Source: Planctomycetota bacterium (GTDB lineage: Bacteria; Planctomycetota; UBA1135). From it: a DNA stretch of 18,597 nucleotides. Positions within the stretch are counted from its first letter, which is position 1; the number at the start of each line of letters is the position of its first letter. The stretch covers positions 1-18,597 of the forward strand of contig JAKVCF010000033.1 in NCBI GenBank assembly GCA_022447335.1, given 5' to 3'. This document shows, piece by piece, positions 1 through 7,759 of this stretch. The position numbers and the translations under genes were made by a program. The notes below the pieces were generated by a model that worked only from the letters and a program-made list of their open reading frames with translations, did not search any database and was not told the origin of the DNA.

Positions 1-957
1 GTCAAACAAAGCATCCACCGACTGCTGCAGCATCCGCTTCTCATTACGAATGATGACCTCCGGAGCATTCAGCTCAATAAGGCGCTTAAGTCGGTTGTTG
101 CGGTTGATCAAACGACGATAAAGATCGTTCAAATCTGAACTCGCAAAGTTGCCACTATCTAGGCGAACTAGTGGGCGCAGCTCCGGTGGGATGACCGGAA
201 TCACATCGAGAATCATCCACGACGGATCATTCGGTGAATCGCGCAGCATCTCGACGGTACGAAGGCGCTTAATAATGTCCGCCATACGCTGCTTCGAATT
301 GCAGTTCTTCATCTCCTCGCGGAGTTCAGCTGCAACCGAATCGAGGTTCAGGCCGCGCAGCAGTTCTGCAATGGCTTCCGCCCCCATGCCAGCCACGAAG
401 GAGCTGCCGTACTGCGCGCGGGCGCGGCGGCACTCATCTTCAGTGACAAGCTGACTCTTCTTGAACTCGGACTCACCCGGATCAATGACCACGTAATCCT
501 GGAAATAAATCACGCGTTCTAGCTCGGTTTTCTTCATGCCGAGCAGGTTGCCGATTCGACTTGGCGTGACCGAGAAGAACCAAATATGAGCAACTGGGGC
601 AGCCAAGTTGATGTGACCCATGCGCTTGCGACGCTCACGTGAGGTGGTCACCATCACACCGCACTTGTCGCACACGATACCCATGTGCTTCTGGCCACGA
701 TACTTTCCACAGGCGCACTCGTAGTCACGCTCTGGACCGAAGATCCGCTCACAGAATAGGCCGTCCTTTTCCGGGCGGAAGGTACGGTAGTTGATCGTCT
801 CTGGCTTCTTCACTTCGCCGAAGGACGCTGAACGGAAGTCCTCAGGAGAAGCTAGGCGAATAGAGACGGCCAGCTGGTCACGCTGGTCAATGGGCGAAGT
901 CGCCGGCGGCGCAGGCGGCGCGGGGATCGGAATCGCGGTGTCGGTGGGCTGGTCCAT
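1..957 (-). CDS. rpoC: RNA polymerase beta' subunit, N-terminal part (runs off left edge)
   Basis: This is the start of the beta' subunit of DNA-dependent RNA polymerase, which carries the clamp and, further on, the catalytic Mg site. Only 319 codons are in the window; the catalytic NADFDGD motif and most of the protein lie beyond the left edge. After a Pro/Ala-rich leader (about residues 9-20) the family signature appears: FGEVKKPETINYRTFRPEKD, then LFCERIFGP. The N-terminal zinc ribbon follows, with Cys81, Cys83, Cys96 and Cys99 (CxC, 12 residues, CxxC). The start is the ATG at 955-957, 43 nt after the rpoB stop. No Shine-Dalgarno is visible before it, so translation may depend on upstream rpoB. 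The leader before SIRLASPEDFRS is longer than in many bacteria. Confidence 0.97.
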   Translation of the reverse strand, partial: MDQPTDTAIPIPAPPAPPATSPIDQRDQLAVSIRLASPEDFRSASFGEVKKPETINYRTFRPEKDGLFCERIFGPERDYECACGKYRGQKHMGIVCDKCGVMVTTSRERRKRMGHINLAAPVAHIWFFSVTPSRIGNLLGMKKTELERVIYFQDYVVIDPGESEFKKSQLVTEDECRRARAQYGSSFVAGMGAEAIAELLRGLNLDSVAAELREEMKNCNSKQRMADIIKRLRTVEMLRDSPNDPSWMILDVIPVIPPELRPLVRLDSGNFASSDLNDLYRRLINRNNRLKRLIELNAPEVIIRNEKRMLQQSVDALFD

Positions 958-1000
958 CGATGGTTGAGTTTGCCAGGGAAAAAGCGGAGGCCGGGCAGGC

Positions 1001-4000
1001 CTATTGGTCGGAGTTCTCGAGCTTGATATTCAAGCCAAGGCCGCGGATCTCGTTCATCAACACCTCGAAGCTGACGGGCGTTCCCGATTCGAGGATGTTT
1101 TTGCCCTTCACCATGGACTCGTAAATCTTGGTCCGTCCGTCAACGTCGTCGGACTTCACGGTGAGGAGCTCCTGCAGGAGGTAGGCGGCGCCGTATGCCT
1201 CGAGCGCCCAGACCTCCATCTCTCCGAATCGCTGGCCGCCAAAGCGCGCCTTACCACCCAGCGGCTGCTGCGTGATCAGGCTATACGGGCCAGTCGAACG
1301 GGCGTGCACCTTCTCGTCGCCGAGATGGTGCAACTTCAGCATGTACATGTAGCCGACACAAACCTTCTGCTCAAAGGGTGAGCCGGTTCGGCCGTCAAAG
1401 ACTGTGTGGGTGCCACTTTCGGGCATACCCGAATCCTGCAACGCCTGCTCGATCTGCGACTCCGAAGCGCCATCGAAAGCGCCTGTCATCGCACGGAACC
1501 CACCATTCATGGCTGCAAGGCCTAGGTGCGTTTCGAGGATCTGGCCGACGTTCATACGACTGGGCACACCCAGCGGGTTAAGGATGATGTCGACCGGAGT
1601 GCCGTCATCCAGGAACGGCATGTCTTGCTCGGGCAAGATCTTCGAAATTACACCCTTGTTACCGTGGCGGCCAGCCATCTTGTCGCCGACTGATAGGTTG
1701 CGCTTAGTCGCAATATAGACTTTGACCATCTCGAGCACGCCATTCGGCAAGTCATCCCCGCGCGACAGACGACTAGCCATCTTGGTCTTCCAAGCCTCCT
1801 TGTCCTCAATTCGATCGAGGTGCGAGCGCACAATCTCCTCAGCCTTGGTACGGCGCGAAGGATGGTCCAGGCCTTCGGAGAAAGTCTTCAGGTACTCCTG
1901 GATGGTCATCAGGTCACCGAACAGCGTAGCCTCGGTAATTTCGATCGGCTTGCGAACCTTCGGCAACTTGAGCGGCTCACCGATGTACTCGCTGAGCTCG
2001 TTGACGCAGGACTGCAGCTCGCGGCGGAGCACATCGTCGTACTCGTTTTCGATCTGACGGATCTGCTCGTGCGCGGCACGACGCTCAGCAGCAGTCATGT
2101 TGACCTTACGACTGAAACGCTGAGCACCGATCACGACGCCGAACACGCCGGCAGGCAACTTCAGTGAGACGTTCTTCACGTCTTCACCCGCGCGACCGAA
2201 GATGGCATGTAGTAAGCGCTCTTCAGGAGTCAGTTCGGTTTTCGACTTCGGCGCAATCTTACCGACCAGAATGTCGTTCGGACCGACACGCGTACCGATG
2301 CGCACAATGCCACTCTCGTCTAGGTTGCGCAGAGCACGCTCGCCAGCGTTCGGAATGTCGCGCGTGAACTCTTCCTTTCCGAGGGTAGTCTCACGAATCT
2401 CGGCCTCGAAACTATGGATGTGGACCGAAGTAAAGGTATCGGCCTTGACCAGTCGCTCTGAAACGACGATCGCGTCCTCATAGTTGTAGCCTTCCCAGGA
2501 CATGAAGGCGACGAGCAAGTTCTTGCCAATCGCAAGTTCGCCCTGGTGGGTTGAAGGGCCATCGGCGATCAGCTGACCCCGCGACACTTTGTCCCCCACT
2601 TTGACCAGCGGCTTCTGGTTCAGAGTAGTGTGCTCATTGGTGCCCTGGAACTTACGCAGGTAATAGGGCTCGGTCTCCTCCTTGAGCTTGATCTGGTTGG
2701 CGTCGACGTACTCGACGGTGCCAGCGCGACGCGCCTTGACCACCCAACCCGAGTTGTACGCAACAGCCTTCTCCATGCCGGTACCCACGAGCGGCGGCTC
2801 GGTACGGATAAGGGGCACAGCCTGACGCTGCATGTTCGAACCCATCAAAGCTCGGTTTGCATCGTCGTGCTCGAGGAAGGGAATCAGCGCGGCCGAAATT
2901 CCCAGGATCTGACCTGGGTCAATATCGATGTACTGAACATTGTCAACTTCCTTCAACGTGAACTCGCCGTGGTGACGGCACATCACGTAGCCGTTCTCGT
3001 CAGGCACAAGCTTGGACTTATCAACCACCGAGTCAGCGGGCGCGAAGACTACGTCGTACTCCTCGTCGGCTCGCAGGAAAGCGACTTCGTCGGTAATCTT
3101 ACCCTTCTTAACCACACGATACGGCGTGGTGAGGAAACCGTAGTCGTCGACCACCGCATAAAGCGAAAGCGAAGAGATCAGACCGATATTTGCACCTTCC
3201 GGCGTTTCGATCGGACACAGGCGACCATAGTGAGAGATGTGCACATCTCGTTCCTGAAAGCCCGCACGCTTACGGTTCAGGCCACCTGGACCAAGAGCCG
3301 AAAGGCGACGCTCGTGAGCCAGCTGCGAAAGCGGGTTCGTTTGATCCACTACCTGCGAAAGCTCGCCACGCGCAAAGAACTGCTCGACCGCGGTCGAAAA
3401 GGCCTTGGCATTGACCAGCGCACGCGGAGTTAGCGTTTCGGTATCGCTCTGCTGCGACATCCGGTCCACCGCGGCGCGCGCGACCTTAAGCAGACCCTTG
3501 CGGAACTCCTCGCTGGCTAGCTCAGCCAAGGTGCGCACACGACGGTTGCCAAGATGGTCAATATCATCGATCTCACCAATGTTGGCACGCAAACCAAGCA
3601 GATACTTGACGGCGTCGTAAATGTCCTCAGGCAGGAGCGTCGATGGACCGCGATCAGCTTCGGCCGGGCGGCGGAACTTGCGACTAATACGGAAACGGCC
3701 AACGCGCCCCAGGCTGTAACGCTTCTGATCAAAGAAACGGTCATGAATCAGCTCGCGCGCCTTCTCCAGCTGAATCGGGTTGCCCGGGCGAAGTTTGGCG
3801 TAGATCGCGGCAAGGGCCTCTTCATGCGAGGAAGCAGTATCCTCCTTCAGCGAGTCCAGAATGAGCGTGTCATCCATCCATGGAAACTCTTTGGCCAATT
3901 TAGCGTCCCTGGAGAGGACCTCGACTTCCTTGAGATCCGAGCCCGCAATGCGCTCAGCGGCATCAGCTGAGATCTCCTGGCCAGCCTCCACCCAGACTTC

Positions 4001-4771
4001 GCCAGTGCGAGTGTCACGGACCTGACCGAGTGAACGCAGCCCCTCAAGCCTAGCCGAAAACTTAGCCTTCGTTTCCTTGCCACGCTTCACCACCTCAACC
4101 GGATAGAAGAGAAGCAAAATGGCGTCATCGGTACCCCACTCCGGCTTAAGCGCGCGCAAGAAGGTAAGCGCCGAGAACTTGCCCTGCTGGTCGATACGAA
4201 CCTGCAGCGAACCCTTGCCCGACACGAGCAGTTCGACCCATGAACCACGCTCAGGGATCACGCGGGCACTATGTAGCTTCTTATCCCCCGTGTGGATTTC
4301 GACCGAGAAGTCTATCCCCGGTGAACGGTGGAGCTGAGACACAATCACGCGCTCTGAGCCGTTGACGATGAACTCGCCCCCACCCATCATGACGGGGATC
4401 TCACCGAGATAAATTTCCTCCTCGATGCACTCCTCGCCCTTGCGCAACGCAACGCGTACACGCAGCGGGTAGGCGTAGCTGTACTTCAGCTCTCGACACT
4501 CTTCGGGAGTGTAACGCGGACGACCCAGCTCATAGCCGATGTACTCAAGTGCCATCGACTTGTCGTGGCTCTCGATCGGGAAAGCGCCTTGGAACAGGGC
4601 CTCAACCCCGACTTCCTTGCGACGCTTAGCCGGCACCCCGATTTGCAGGAACTCGTTGTAAGAGCGAACCTGCAGATCTGAGAGACCGGGGAGAATGGAT
4701 TCGTCCCGGAATTGGAAAGAACGAAAATCCCGAACTTCGAAGTCGGTGATCGAATTTGTTTCGACGGACAT
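1001..4771 (-). CDS. rpoB: RNA polymerase beta subunit
   Basis: This is the complete beta subunit of RNA polymerase (1256 residues), which forms one pincer of the core enzyme and part of the active centre. Family landmarks are in order: an N-terminal lobe with RPRYTPEECR (85-94), GGEFIVNGSERVIVSQLHRS (131-150), the rifampicin pocket at 471-493, RDVHISHYGRLCPIETPEG (508-526), GDKMAGRHGNKGVIS near residue 1040, and a C-terminal clamp segment with GGKARFGGQRFGEMEVWALE. In the rifampicin pocket Gln473, Asp476, His486, Arg489, Ser491 and Leu493 match the drug-sensitive E. coli residues (offset 40); Thr478 replaces Asn518. The ATG follows a 208-nt structured gap after rplL and has no clear Shine-Dalgarno. 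The RPRYTPEECR region resembles planctomycete RpoB as I recall it. Confidence 0.99.
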   Translation of the reverse strand: MSVETNSITDFEVRDFRSFQFRDESILPGLSDLQVRSYNEFLQIGVPAKRRKEVGVEALFQGAFPIESHDKSMALEYIGYELGRPRYTPEECRELKYSYAYPLRVRVALRKGEECIEEEIYLGEIPVMMGGGEFIVNGSERVIVSQLHRSPGIDFSVEIHTGDKKLHSARVIPERGSWVELLVSGKGSLQVRIDQQGKFSALTFLRALKPEWGTDDAILLLFYPVEVVKRGKETKAKFSARLEGLRSLGQVRDTRTGEVWVEAGQEISADAAERIAGSDLKEVEVLSRDAKLAKEFPWMDDTLILDSLKEDTASSHEEALAAIYAKLRPGNPIQLEKARELIHDRFFDQKRYSLGRVGRFRISRKFRRPAEADRGPSTLLPEDIYDAVKYLLGLRANIGEIDDIDHLGNRRVRTLAELASEEFRKGLLKVARAAVDRMSQQSDTETLTPRALVNAKAFSTAVEQFFARGELSQVVDQTNPLSQLAHERRLSALGPGGLNRKRAGFQERDVHISHYGRLCPIETPEGANIGLISSLSLYAVVDDYGFLTTPYRVVKKGKITDEVAFLRADEEYDVVFAPADSVVDKSKLVPDENGYVMCRHHGEFTLKEVDNVQYIDIDPGQILGISAALIPFLEHDDANRALMGSNMQRQAVPLIRTEPPLVGTGMEKAVAYNSGWVVKARRAGTVEYVDANQIKLKEETEPYYLRKFQGTNEHTTLNQKPLVKVGDKVSRGQLIADGPSTHQGELAIGKNLLVAFMSWEGYNYEDAIVVSERLVKADTFTSVHIHSFEAEIRETTLGKEEFTRDIPNAGERALRNLDESGIVRIGTRVGPNDILVGKIAPKSKTELTPEERLLHAIFGRAGEDVKNVSLKLPAGVFGVVIGAQRFSRKVNMTAAERRAAHEQIRQIENEYDDVLRRELQSCVNELSEYIGEPLKLPKVRKPIEITEATLFGDLMTIQEYLKTFSEGLDHPSRRTKAEEIVRSHLDRIEDKEAWKTKMASRLSRGDDLPNGVLEMVKVYIATKRNLSVGDKMAGRHGNKGVISKILPEQDMPFLDDGTPVDIILNPLGVPSRMNVGQILETHLGLAAMNGGFRAMTGAFDGASESQIEQALQDSGMPESGTHTVFDGRTGSPFEQKVCVGYMYMLKLHHLGDEKVHARSTGPYSLITQQPLGGKARFGGQRFGEMEVWALEAYGAAYLLQELLTVKSDDVDGRTKIYESMVKGKNILESGTPVSFEVLMNEIRGLGLNIKLENSDQ

Positions 4772-4803
4772 GGCCTAGTTCCCGACGTGTGAGGAGTGTG
4801 ATT

Positions 4804-4818
4804 GCGGTCAGCGACCGC
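4804..4818 (-). other. Small perfect hairpin in rpoB leader
   Basis: In the transcript, GCGGTC and GACCGC pair perfectly around a 3-nt loop. The hairpin lies 33-47 nt upstream of the rpoB start codon. It is the last of several stem-loops in the rplL-rpoB gap. Its function is unknown; it may shape the SD-less rpoB leader. Confidence 0.5.
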
Positions 4819-4820
4819 GC

Positions 4821-4850
4821 CTGGAAAAGACCGGCACCCCGGCCTTCCAG
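4821..4850 (-). other. Hairpin in rplL-rpoB gap
   Basis: A 6-bp outer stem (CTGGAA with TTCCAG) encloses a small internal loop and a 4-bp CCGG/CCGG inner stem with a 4-nt loop. It sits between the large hairpin after rplL and the rpoB start. No U-tract follows it, so it is not a canonical intrinsic terminator. Confidence 0.45.
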
Positions 4851-4897
4851 ACTAGCAAAGTGCCCATCCCGGCCCGCAAAAGACGGGGTGGGGCAGA

Positions 4898-4951
4898 AGC
4901 GATCCATAAGGGCCACCCACCGCGAGGTGGGTGCCCCTTATGGGGATCGCT
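4898..4951 (-). promoter_or_regulatory. Large stem-loop between rplL and rpoB (attenuator or RNase III-type processing site)
   Basis: The arms pair almost throughout. There is an 8-bp inner stem around a 4-nt loop (4914-4921 with 4926-4933), one C/C-type mismatch, a 9-bp stem (4904-4912 with 4935-4943), then a 2-nt bulge and a 6-bp base (4898-4903 with 4946-4951), giving 23 bp in all. No U-tract follows, so full termination looks unlikely. In E. coli the rplL-rpoB gap holds a partial terminator that lowers rpoBC expression relative to ribosomal proteins, and an RNase III cleavage site. Position and shape suggest the same job here; that function is inferred. Confidence 0.7.
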
Positions 4952-4959
4952 CGATCCAG
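4945..4959. repeat. 15-nt inverted repeat, copy downstream of rplL
   Basis: This copy reads GATCGCTCGATCCAG on the plus strand and is the exact reverse complement of 5441-5455, on the other side of rplL. It overlaps the base of the large stem-loop at 4898-4951. Confidence 0.7.
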
Positions 4960-4979
4960 AGTCAAAGGATGAGCCGGGA

Positions 4980-5390
4980 TCAAGCCAGCTTGACGGAAGC
5001 GCCAGCTTCCTCGAGCTGCTTTTTGAGGTCTTCGGCTTCTTCCTTGGAGACGCCTTCCATGACGGCCTTCGGGGCCGACTCGACCATCTCCTTGGCCTCC
5101 TTGAGGCCGAGGCCGGTAATGCCACGGACAGCCTTGATCACGTTGATCTTCTTGTCGCCAGCGCCATCGAGGATGACATCGAACGAGGACTTCTCTTCAG
5201 CGGCTTCGCCACCTTCGCCACCACCGCCGCCAGCAGCGGCAACGGCCACCGGGGCAGCAGCACTCACGCCCCAACGCTCTTCCATGGCCTTGACGAGAGT
5301 CGCGGCCTTACCAATGGGGAGAGCATCAAGCTGCGTGAACAGCTTTTCGAGATCCGCGTCGAGTTCGACGGTTTGGGTCTCTTCGGTCAT
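4980..5390 (-). CDS. rplL: 50S ribosomal protein L7/L12
   Basis: This is the stalk protein L7/L12, present as several dimers on L10; its C-terminal domain recruits translation factors. It has 136 residues against about 120 in E. coli. The N-terminal dimerisation and L10-binding part is at about 10-42, a long Ala/Gly/Glu-rich hinge at 43-66 (AAAGGGGGEGGEAAEE), and the globular C-terminal domain at 67-136 with KINVIKAVRGITGLGLKEAK and the closing EEAGASVKLA. The extra length is mostly hinge. The gene starts 63 nt after rplJ, with AGAACC rather than a Shine-Dalgarno before the ATG. It is bracketed by a 15-nt inverted repeat and followed by a strong stem-loop before rpoB. L7/L12 must be made in several copies per ribosome, which may relate to this punctuation. 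Confidence 0.98.
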   Translation of the reverse strand: MTEETQTVELDADLEKLFTQLDALPIGKAATLVKAMEERWGVSAAAPVAVAAAGGGGGEGGEAAEEKSSFDVILDGAGDKKINVIKAVRGITGLGLKEAKEMVESAPKAVMEGVSKEEAEDLKKQLEEAGASVKLA

Positions 5391-5440
5391 GGTTCTAATT
5401 TGATTGCTTGGTTTCGCGGGATGCGGGAATCGGGTCGCGC

Positions 5441-5455
5441 CTGGATCGAGCGATC
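5441..5455. repeat. 15-nt inverted repeat, copy upstream of rplL
   Basis: This copy reads CTGGATCGAGCGATC on the plus strand, an exact reverse complement of 4945-4959. It begins inside the rplJ stop codon and extends into the rplJ-rplL gap. In one transcript the two copies could pair and loop out rplL. Confidence 0.7.
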
Positions 5456-5993
5456 AGGCGGCGTCCCCCTGGTCCACCCGTGCCTGAACGCAACGGGTAG
5501 TAGATGCCCCGACCTCGTTGAGGACGGTGGCGAGTTTGCGAGCCGGGGCGGACAAGACGCCGGCCATCATGGCTCGCAGAGTTTGACGGTCCGGCATGCC
5601 AGCGATGGAGGCGGCCTCCTTCGCATTCATGACGGTTCCGTCGAAATAAGCGCCGCGGTATGTGACCTTGCGGTCGTCACCCTCAGCTCCTTTGTAAATC
5701 TTCTCGATCGTCTTGGCAGCCGAGATCGCCGACTCCGTGTCGCCGACCAAGAGCACGGTACTACCTTCGCTCCAAGCACCTTCTTCGAGTTCAATGCCGA
5801 CCTCGCGCAGCGCAACGCGCACCAAACGCTTCTTGCCGAGCACCAGCTGAGCGCCGGTCTCACGCACGTCGTTGCGCAAAGTCTGAGCCTCTTCTACCGT
5901 TAGAGATTCGACGCCGAGCAGGACGACACCGTCCTGATCTTTCACGAGTTCGGAGTACTCGCGGACGATCCATTCGTTGATGTAGCTGACCAT
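5454..5993 (-). CDS. rplJ: 50S ribosomal protein L10
   Basis: L10 anchors the L7/L12 dimers to 23S rRNA at the base of the ribosomal stalk. From the chosen start the protein is 179 residues. The N-terminal rRNA-binding domain carries the family pattern of helix and strand (MVSYINEWIVREYSELVKDQ, then VVLLGVESLT, then LVLGKKRLVRVAL). The C-terminal helix region (about 150-175) provides the L7/L12 docking sites. The reading frame stays open upstream to 6080, but that part overlaps rplA in another frame. The ATG at 5991-5993 has a perfect GGAGGA seven bases upstream, and the protein then begins as the family does. The gap to rplA is only 16 nt, so the long L10-binding leader known from E. coli cannot fit directly before this gene. 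Confidence 0.96.
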   Translation of the reverse strand: MVSYINEWIVREYSELVKDQDGVVLLGVESLTVEEAQTLRNDVRETGAQLVLGKKRLVRVALREVGIELEEGAWSEGSTVLLVGDTESAISAAKTIEKIYKGAEGDDRKVTYRGAYFDGTVMNAKEAASIAGMPDRQTLRAMMAGVLSAPARKLATVLNEVGASTTRCVQARVDQGDAA

Positions 5994-6000
5994 CTGTTTG

Positions 6001-6006
6001 TCCTCC
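6001..6006 (-). promoter_or_regulatory. Shine-Dalgarno of rplJ
   Basis: GGAGGA lies 7 nt before the ATG at 5993. It decides the rplJ start against a longer open frame reaching 6080 inside rplA. Confidence 0.85.
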
Positions 6007-6009
6007 GGA

Positions 6010-6693
6010 TTAGTCGGCGTATTCGACCTTAAGGCCAGGGCCCATGGTCGTAGAGACACTGACATTGCGAATGTAGGCACCCTTAGCCGTAGCCGGGCGC
6101 AGTGACATCACGTAGTCGAGAAAGGCACGCGTGTTATCGGCTAGTTGCTCACTCGAGAACGAAGCCTTACCAACGGGAACGTGCAGATTCGAGCCGCTAT
6201 CGACGCGGAACTCGACCTTGCCAGCGCAGAAGTCTGAGACGGCCTGCGCAGCGTTAGGAGTGACCGTGCCAGATTTCGGCGAGGGCATCTTGCCCTGCGG
6301 ACCGAGAACCCGGCCGAGCTTACCGACCACGCGCATCATGCTCGGGTGAGCAATGACAACATCGAAGTCTGTCCAGCCCTTTTCGATCTTGGCGGCGAGC
6401 TCGTCCGAGCCCACCTCCATGGCGCCAGCCTCTTTGCAGGCAGTGGCGACGTCGCCTTCAGCGAAGGCGATCACCCGGACCTTCTTACCCAGTCCGTGTG
6501 GCAGACTGACTGCACCCCGGACCATCTGGTCGGACTTCTTGGGATCGACACCGAGACGGACCACCACCTCAACAGTCTCATCGAACTTGGCCTTACGGCA
6601 GCCCTTGAGGGCCTCGAAGACTTCGTTCATCTCATAGACCTTAGTGCGATCGATCTTTTCCGCGTTTTCACGGGCACGGCGACTTGCAGGCAT
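6010..6693 (-). CDS. rplA: 50S ribosomal protein L1
   Basis: L1 forms the mobile stalk near the ribosomal E site and in many bacteria represses its own operon by binding mRNA that mimics its rRNA site. The protein is 227 residues, normal for the family. Domain I is split between the N-terminal part (VYEMNEVFEALKG, AKFDETVEVVVRLGVDPKKS) and the C-terminal part (KASFSSEQLADNTRAFLDYV to the end). The signature GRVLGPQGKMPSPKSGTVTP is intact near residue 130-150. It starts 11 nt after rplK, with AAGGAG overlapping the rplK stop codon. This tight spacing implies coupled translation of L11 and L1. Confidence 0.98.
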   Translation of the reverse strand: MPASRRARENAEKIDRTKVYEMNEVFEALKGCRKAKFDETVEVVVRLGVDPKKSDQMVRGAVSLPHGLGKKVRVIAFAEGDVATACKEAGAMEVGSDELAAKIEKGWTDFDVVIAHPSMMRVVGKLGRVLGPQGKMPSPKSGTVTPNAAQAVSDFCAGKVEFRVDSGSNLHVPVGKASFSSEQLADNTRAFLDYVMSLRPATAKGAYIRNVSVSTTMGPGLKVEYAD

Positions 6694-6700
6694 AACAGTT

Positions 6701-6706
6701 CTCCTT
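6701..6706 (-). promoter_or_regulatory. Shine-Dalgarno of rplA overlapping rplK stop
   Basis: AAGGAG is 7 nt before the rplA ATG and shares bases with the TAA stop of rplK (6705-6707). A terminating ribosome would sit directly over the next initiation site. Confidence 0.8.
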
Positions 6707-7130
6707 AGCCCTTGACTTCAATGCCCATGGAACGCGCAGTTCCGGTAATGATGCGAGCCGCCGCTTCCGGCGAGGCCGCGTTCAGATCGTTCTTCTTAAT
6801 CTCGACAATCTCATCGACTTGGGCCGACGTGATCGAAGCGACAATTTCAGAACCGACGACACCCGAGCCCTTCTCGACGCCCGCCGCCTTCAGGATAAGT
6901 ACTGCCGCCGGCGGCGACTTGTACTCGATCTCGAAGCTGCGGTCCTTGAAGACCGTGATGACTACGGGGATGATCATCCCACGCTTGTCAGCGGTCGCGT
7001 CGTTGAACTGCTTGACGAATTCGCCAATCGGGACGCCATGCGCACCTAGGGCAGGACCGACCGGCGGAGCCGGGGTCGCAGCGCCCGCGGGGCACTGTAG
7101 CTTGATTTTTGCAGTAACTTCTTTTGCCAT
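6705..7130 (-). CDS. rplK: 50S ribosomal protein L11
   Basis: L11 binds the GTPase-associated region of 23S rRNA and works with L10 and L7/L12 in factor-dependent GTP hydrolysis. It has 141 residues, the usual length. The N-terminal domain shows KIKLQCPAGAATPAPPVGPA and LGAHGVPIGEFVKQFN, where the Pro-rich linker segment typical of L11 is plain. The C-terminal rRNA-binding domain ends with LNAASPEAAARIITGTARSM followed by GIEV. The start follows GGGAGGG about 5 nt upstream of the ATG. A 69-nt gap separates it from nusG; I see no convincing promoter there. Confidence 0.98.
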   Translation of the reverse strand: MAKEVTAKIKLQCPAGAATPAPPVGPALGAHGVPIGEFVKQFNDATADKRGMIIPVVITVFKDRSFEIEYKSPPAAVLILKAAGVEKGSGVVGSEIVASITSAQVDEIVEIKKNDLNAASPEAAARIITGTARSMGIEVKG

Positions 7131-7199
7131 GTTTTCCCTCCCACGCAGGTGGTTCGAGCGGGTGGACGAACGCGCGAGTGGCGTGCGCCCGGGGCAGGC

Positions 7200-7757
7200 T
7201 TAGACGGCCTCAACCTGCCAGTGGTCTATCTCTACGTTAGTGTTGCGGCCGAAAATGGTGACCGCGATGCTCAGCACGCCCTTGGAGTCATCGACCTCCT
7301 CAACCGAGCCATCGAAGCCTTCGAAGGGACCCTCGGTGATGCGCACCAAGTCACCACGCTTGATCTTGACGGCCATGCGCGGCGCTTCCTCGCTATCGCT
7401 CATCCTCGAGAGGATGCCGTCCACTTCATCGGGAGTCATTGGAGTGGGCTCTTCCCCCCCACCAACGAAATCGCCGAAGCCCTGTGTTTCGTGCAGAGCG
7501 AACCAGACAGATTGATCTTCCTTGTCATCGCTGCCCGGCTGACCCAGATCAGCCTGGAGCATGAGGTAACCCGGGTAGATCTTGCGACTCACCACCTTCT
7601 TCTTGCCATTCTTGACCTCGGTGAAACGCTCAACCGGCACCAGAATCTGAGGGATCCGGTGCTCGAGGCTGTCGGCCTTGATGCGCTGCACCAGTTTCTC
7701 GCGAACCGAATCTTCTCGGTTCGTTGCAACGCGGACCACGTACCAATCGAGGCTCAT
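7200..7757 (-). CDS. nusG: Transcription termination/antitermination factor NusG
   Basis: NusG binds the RNA polymerase clamp, raises processivity, and links polymerase to Rho or the leading ribosome. The protein has 185 residues. The NGN domain spans about 3-118, starting DWYVVRVATNRED, with YPGYLML at 61-67 and a short polar insertion (about 70-82, GQPGSDDKEDQS) before the usual Trp-hydrophobic strand. The KOW domain is at about 131-165 (IKRGDLVRITEGPFEGFDGS), followed by FGRNTNVEIDHWQVEAV. The start has GGAG formed by the last codons of secE. The gap from the secE stop is 2 nt, so the two are almost certainly co-translated. Confidence 0.97.
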   Translation of the reverse strand: MSLDWYVVRVATNREDSVREKLVQRIKADSLEHRIPQILVPVERFTEVKNGKKKVVSRKIYPGYLMLQADLGQPGSDDKEDQSVWFALHETQGFGDFVGGGEEPTPMTPDEVDGILSRMSDSEEAPRMAVKIKRGDLVRITEGPFEGFDGSVEEVDDSKGVLSIAVTIFGRNTNVEIDHWQVEAV

Positions 7758-7759
7758 GA

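Noticed and set aside
3292..3360. Natural rifampicin resistance from the RpoB pocket
   Set aside because: The main resistance positions keep the sensitive residues; only the Asn518 equivalent differs (Thr), which is not enough to predict resistance.
2630..3433. 267-codon plus-strand open frame opposite rpoB
   Set aside because: Antisense to the conserved core of RpoB, no recognisable family or start signal.
4471..4533. RpoB variation as a sign of lateral transfer
   Set aside because: The gene order, composition and neighbours are uniform through the operon, so lineage-specific RpoB sequence is the simpler reading.
4860..5903. 347-codon plus-strand open frame opposite rplL and rplJ
   Set aside because: It lies antisense to two well-conserved ribosomal genes, shows no recognisable domain, and is explained by GC-rich codon use in the true frame.
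5994..6080. N-terminal extension of rplJ
   Set aside because: It overlaps rplA in another frame; the GGAGGA before the ATG at 5993 and the family N-terminus support the shorter protein.
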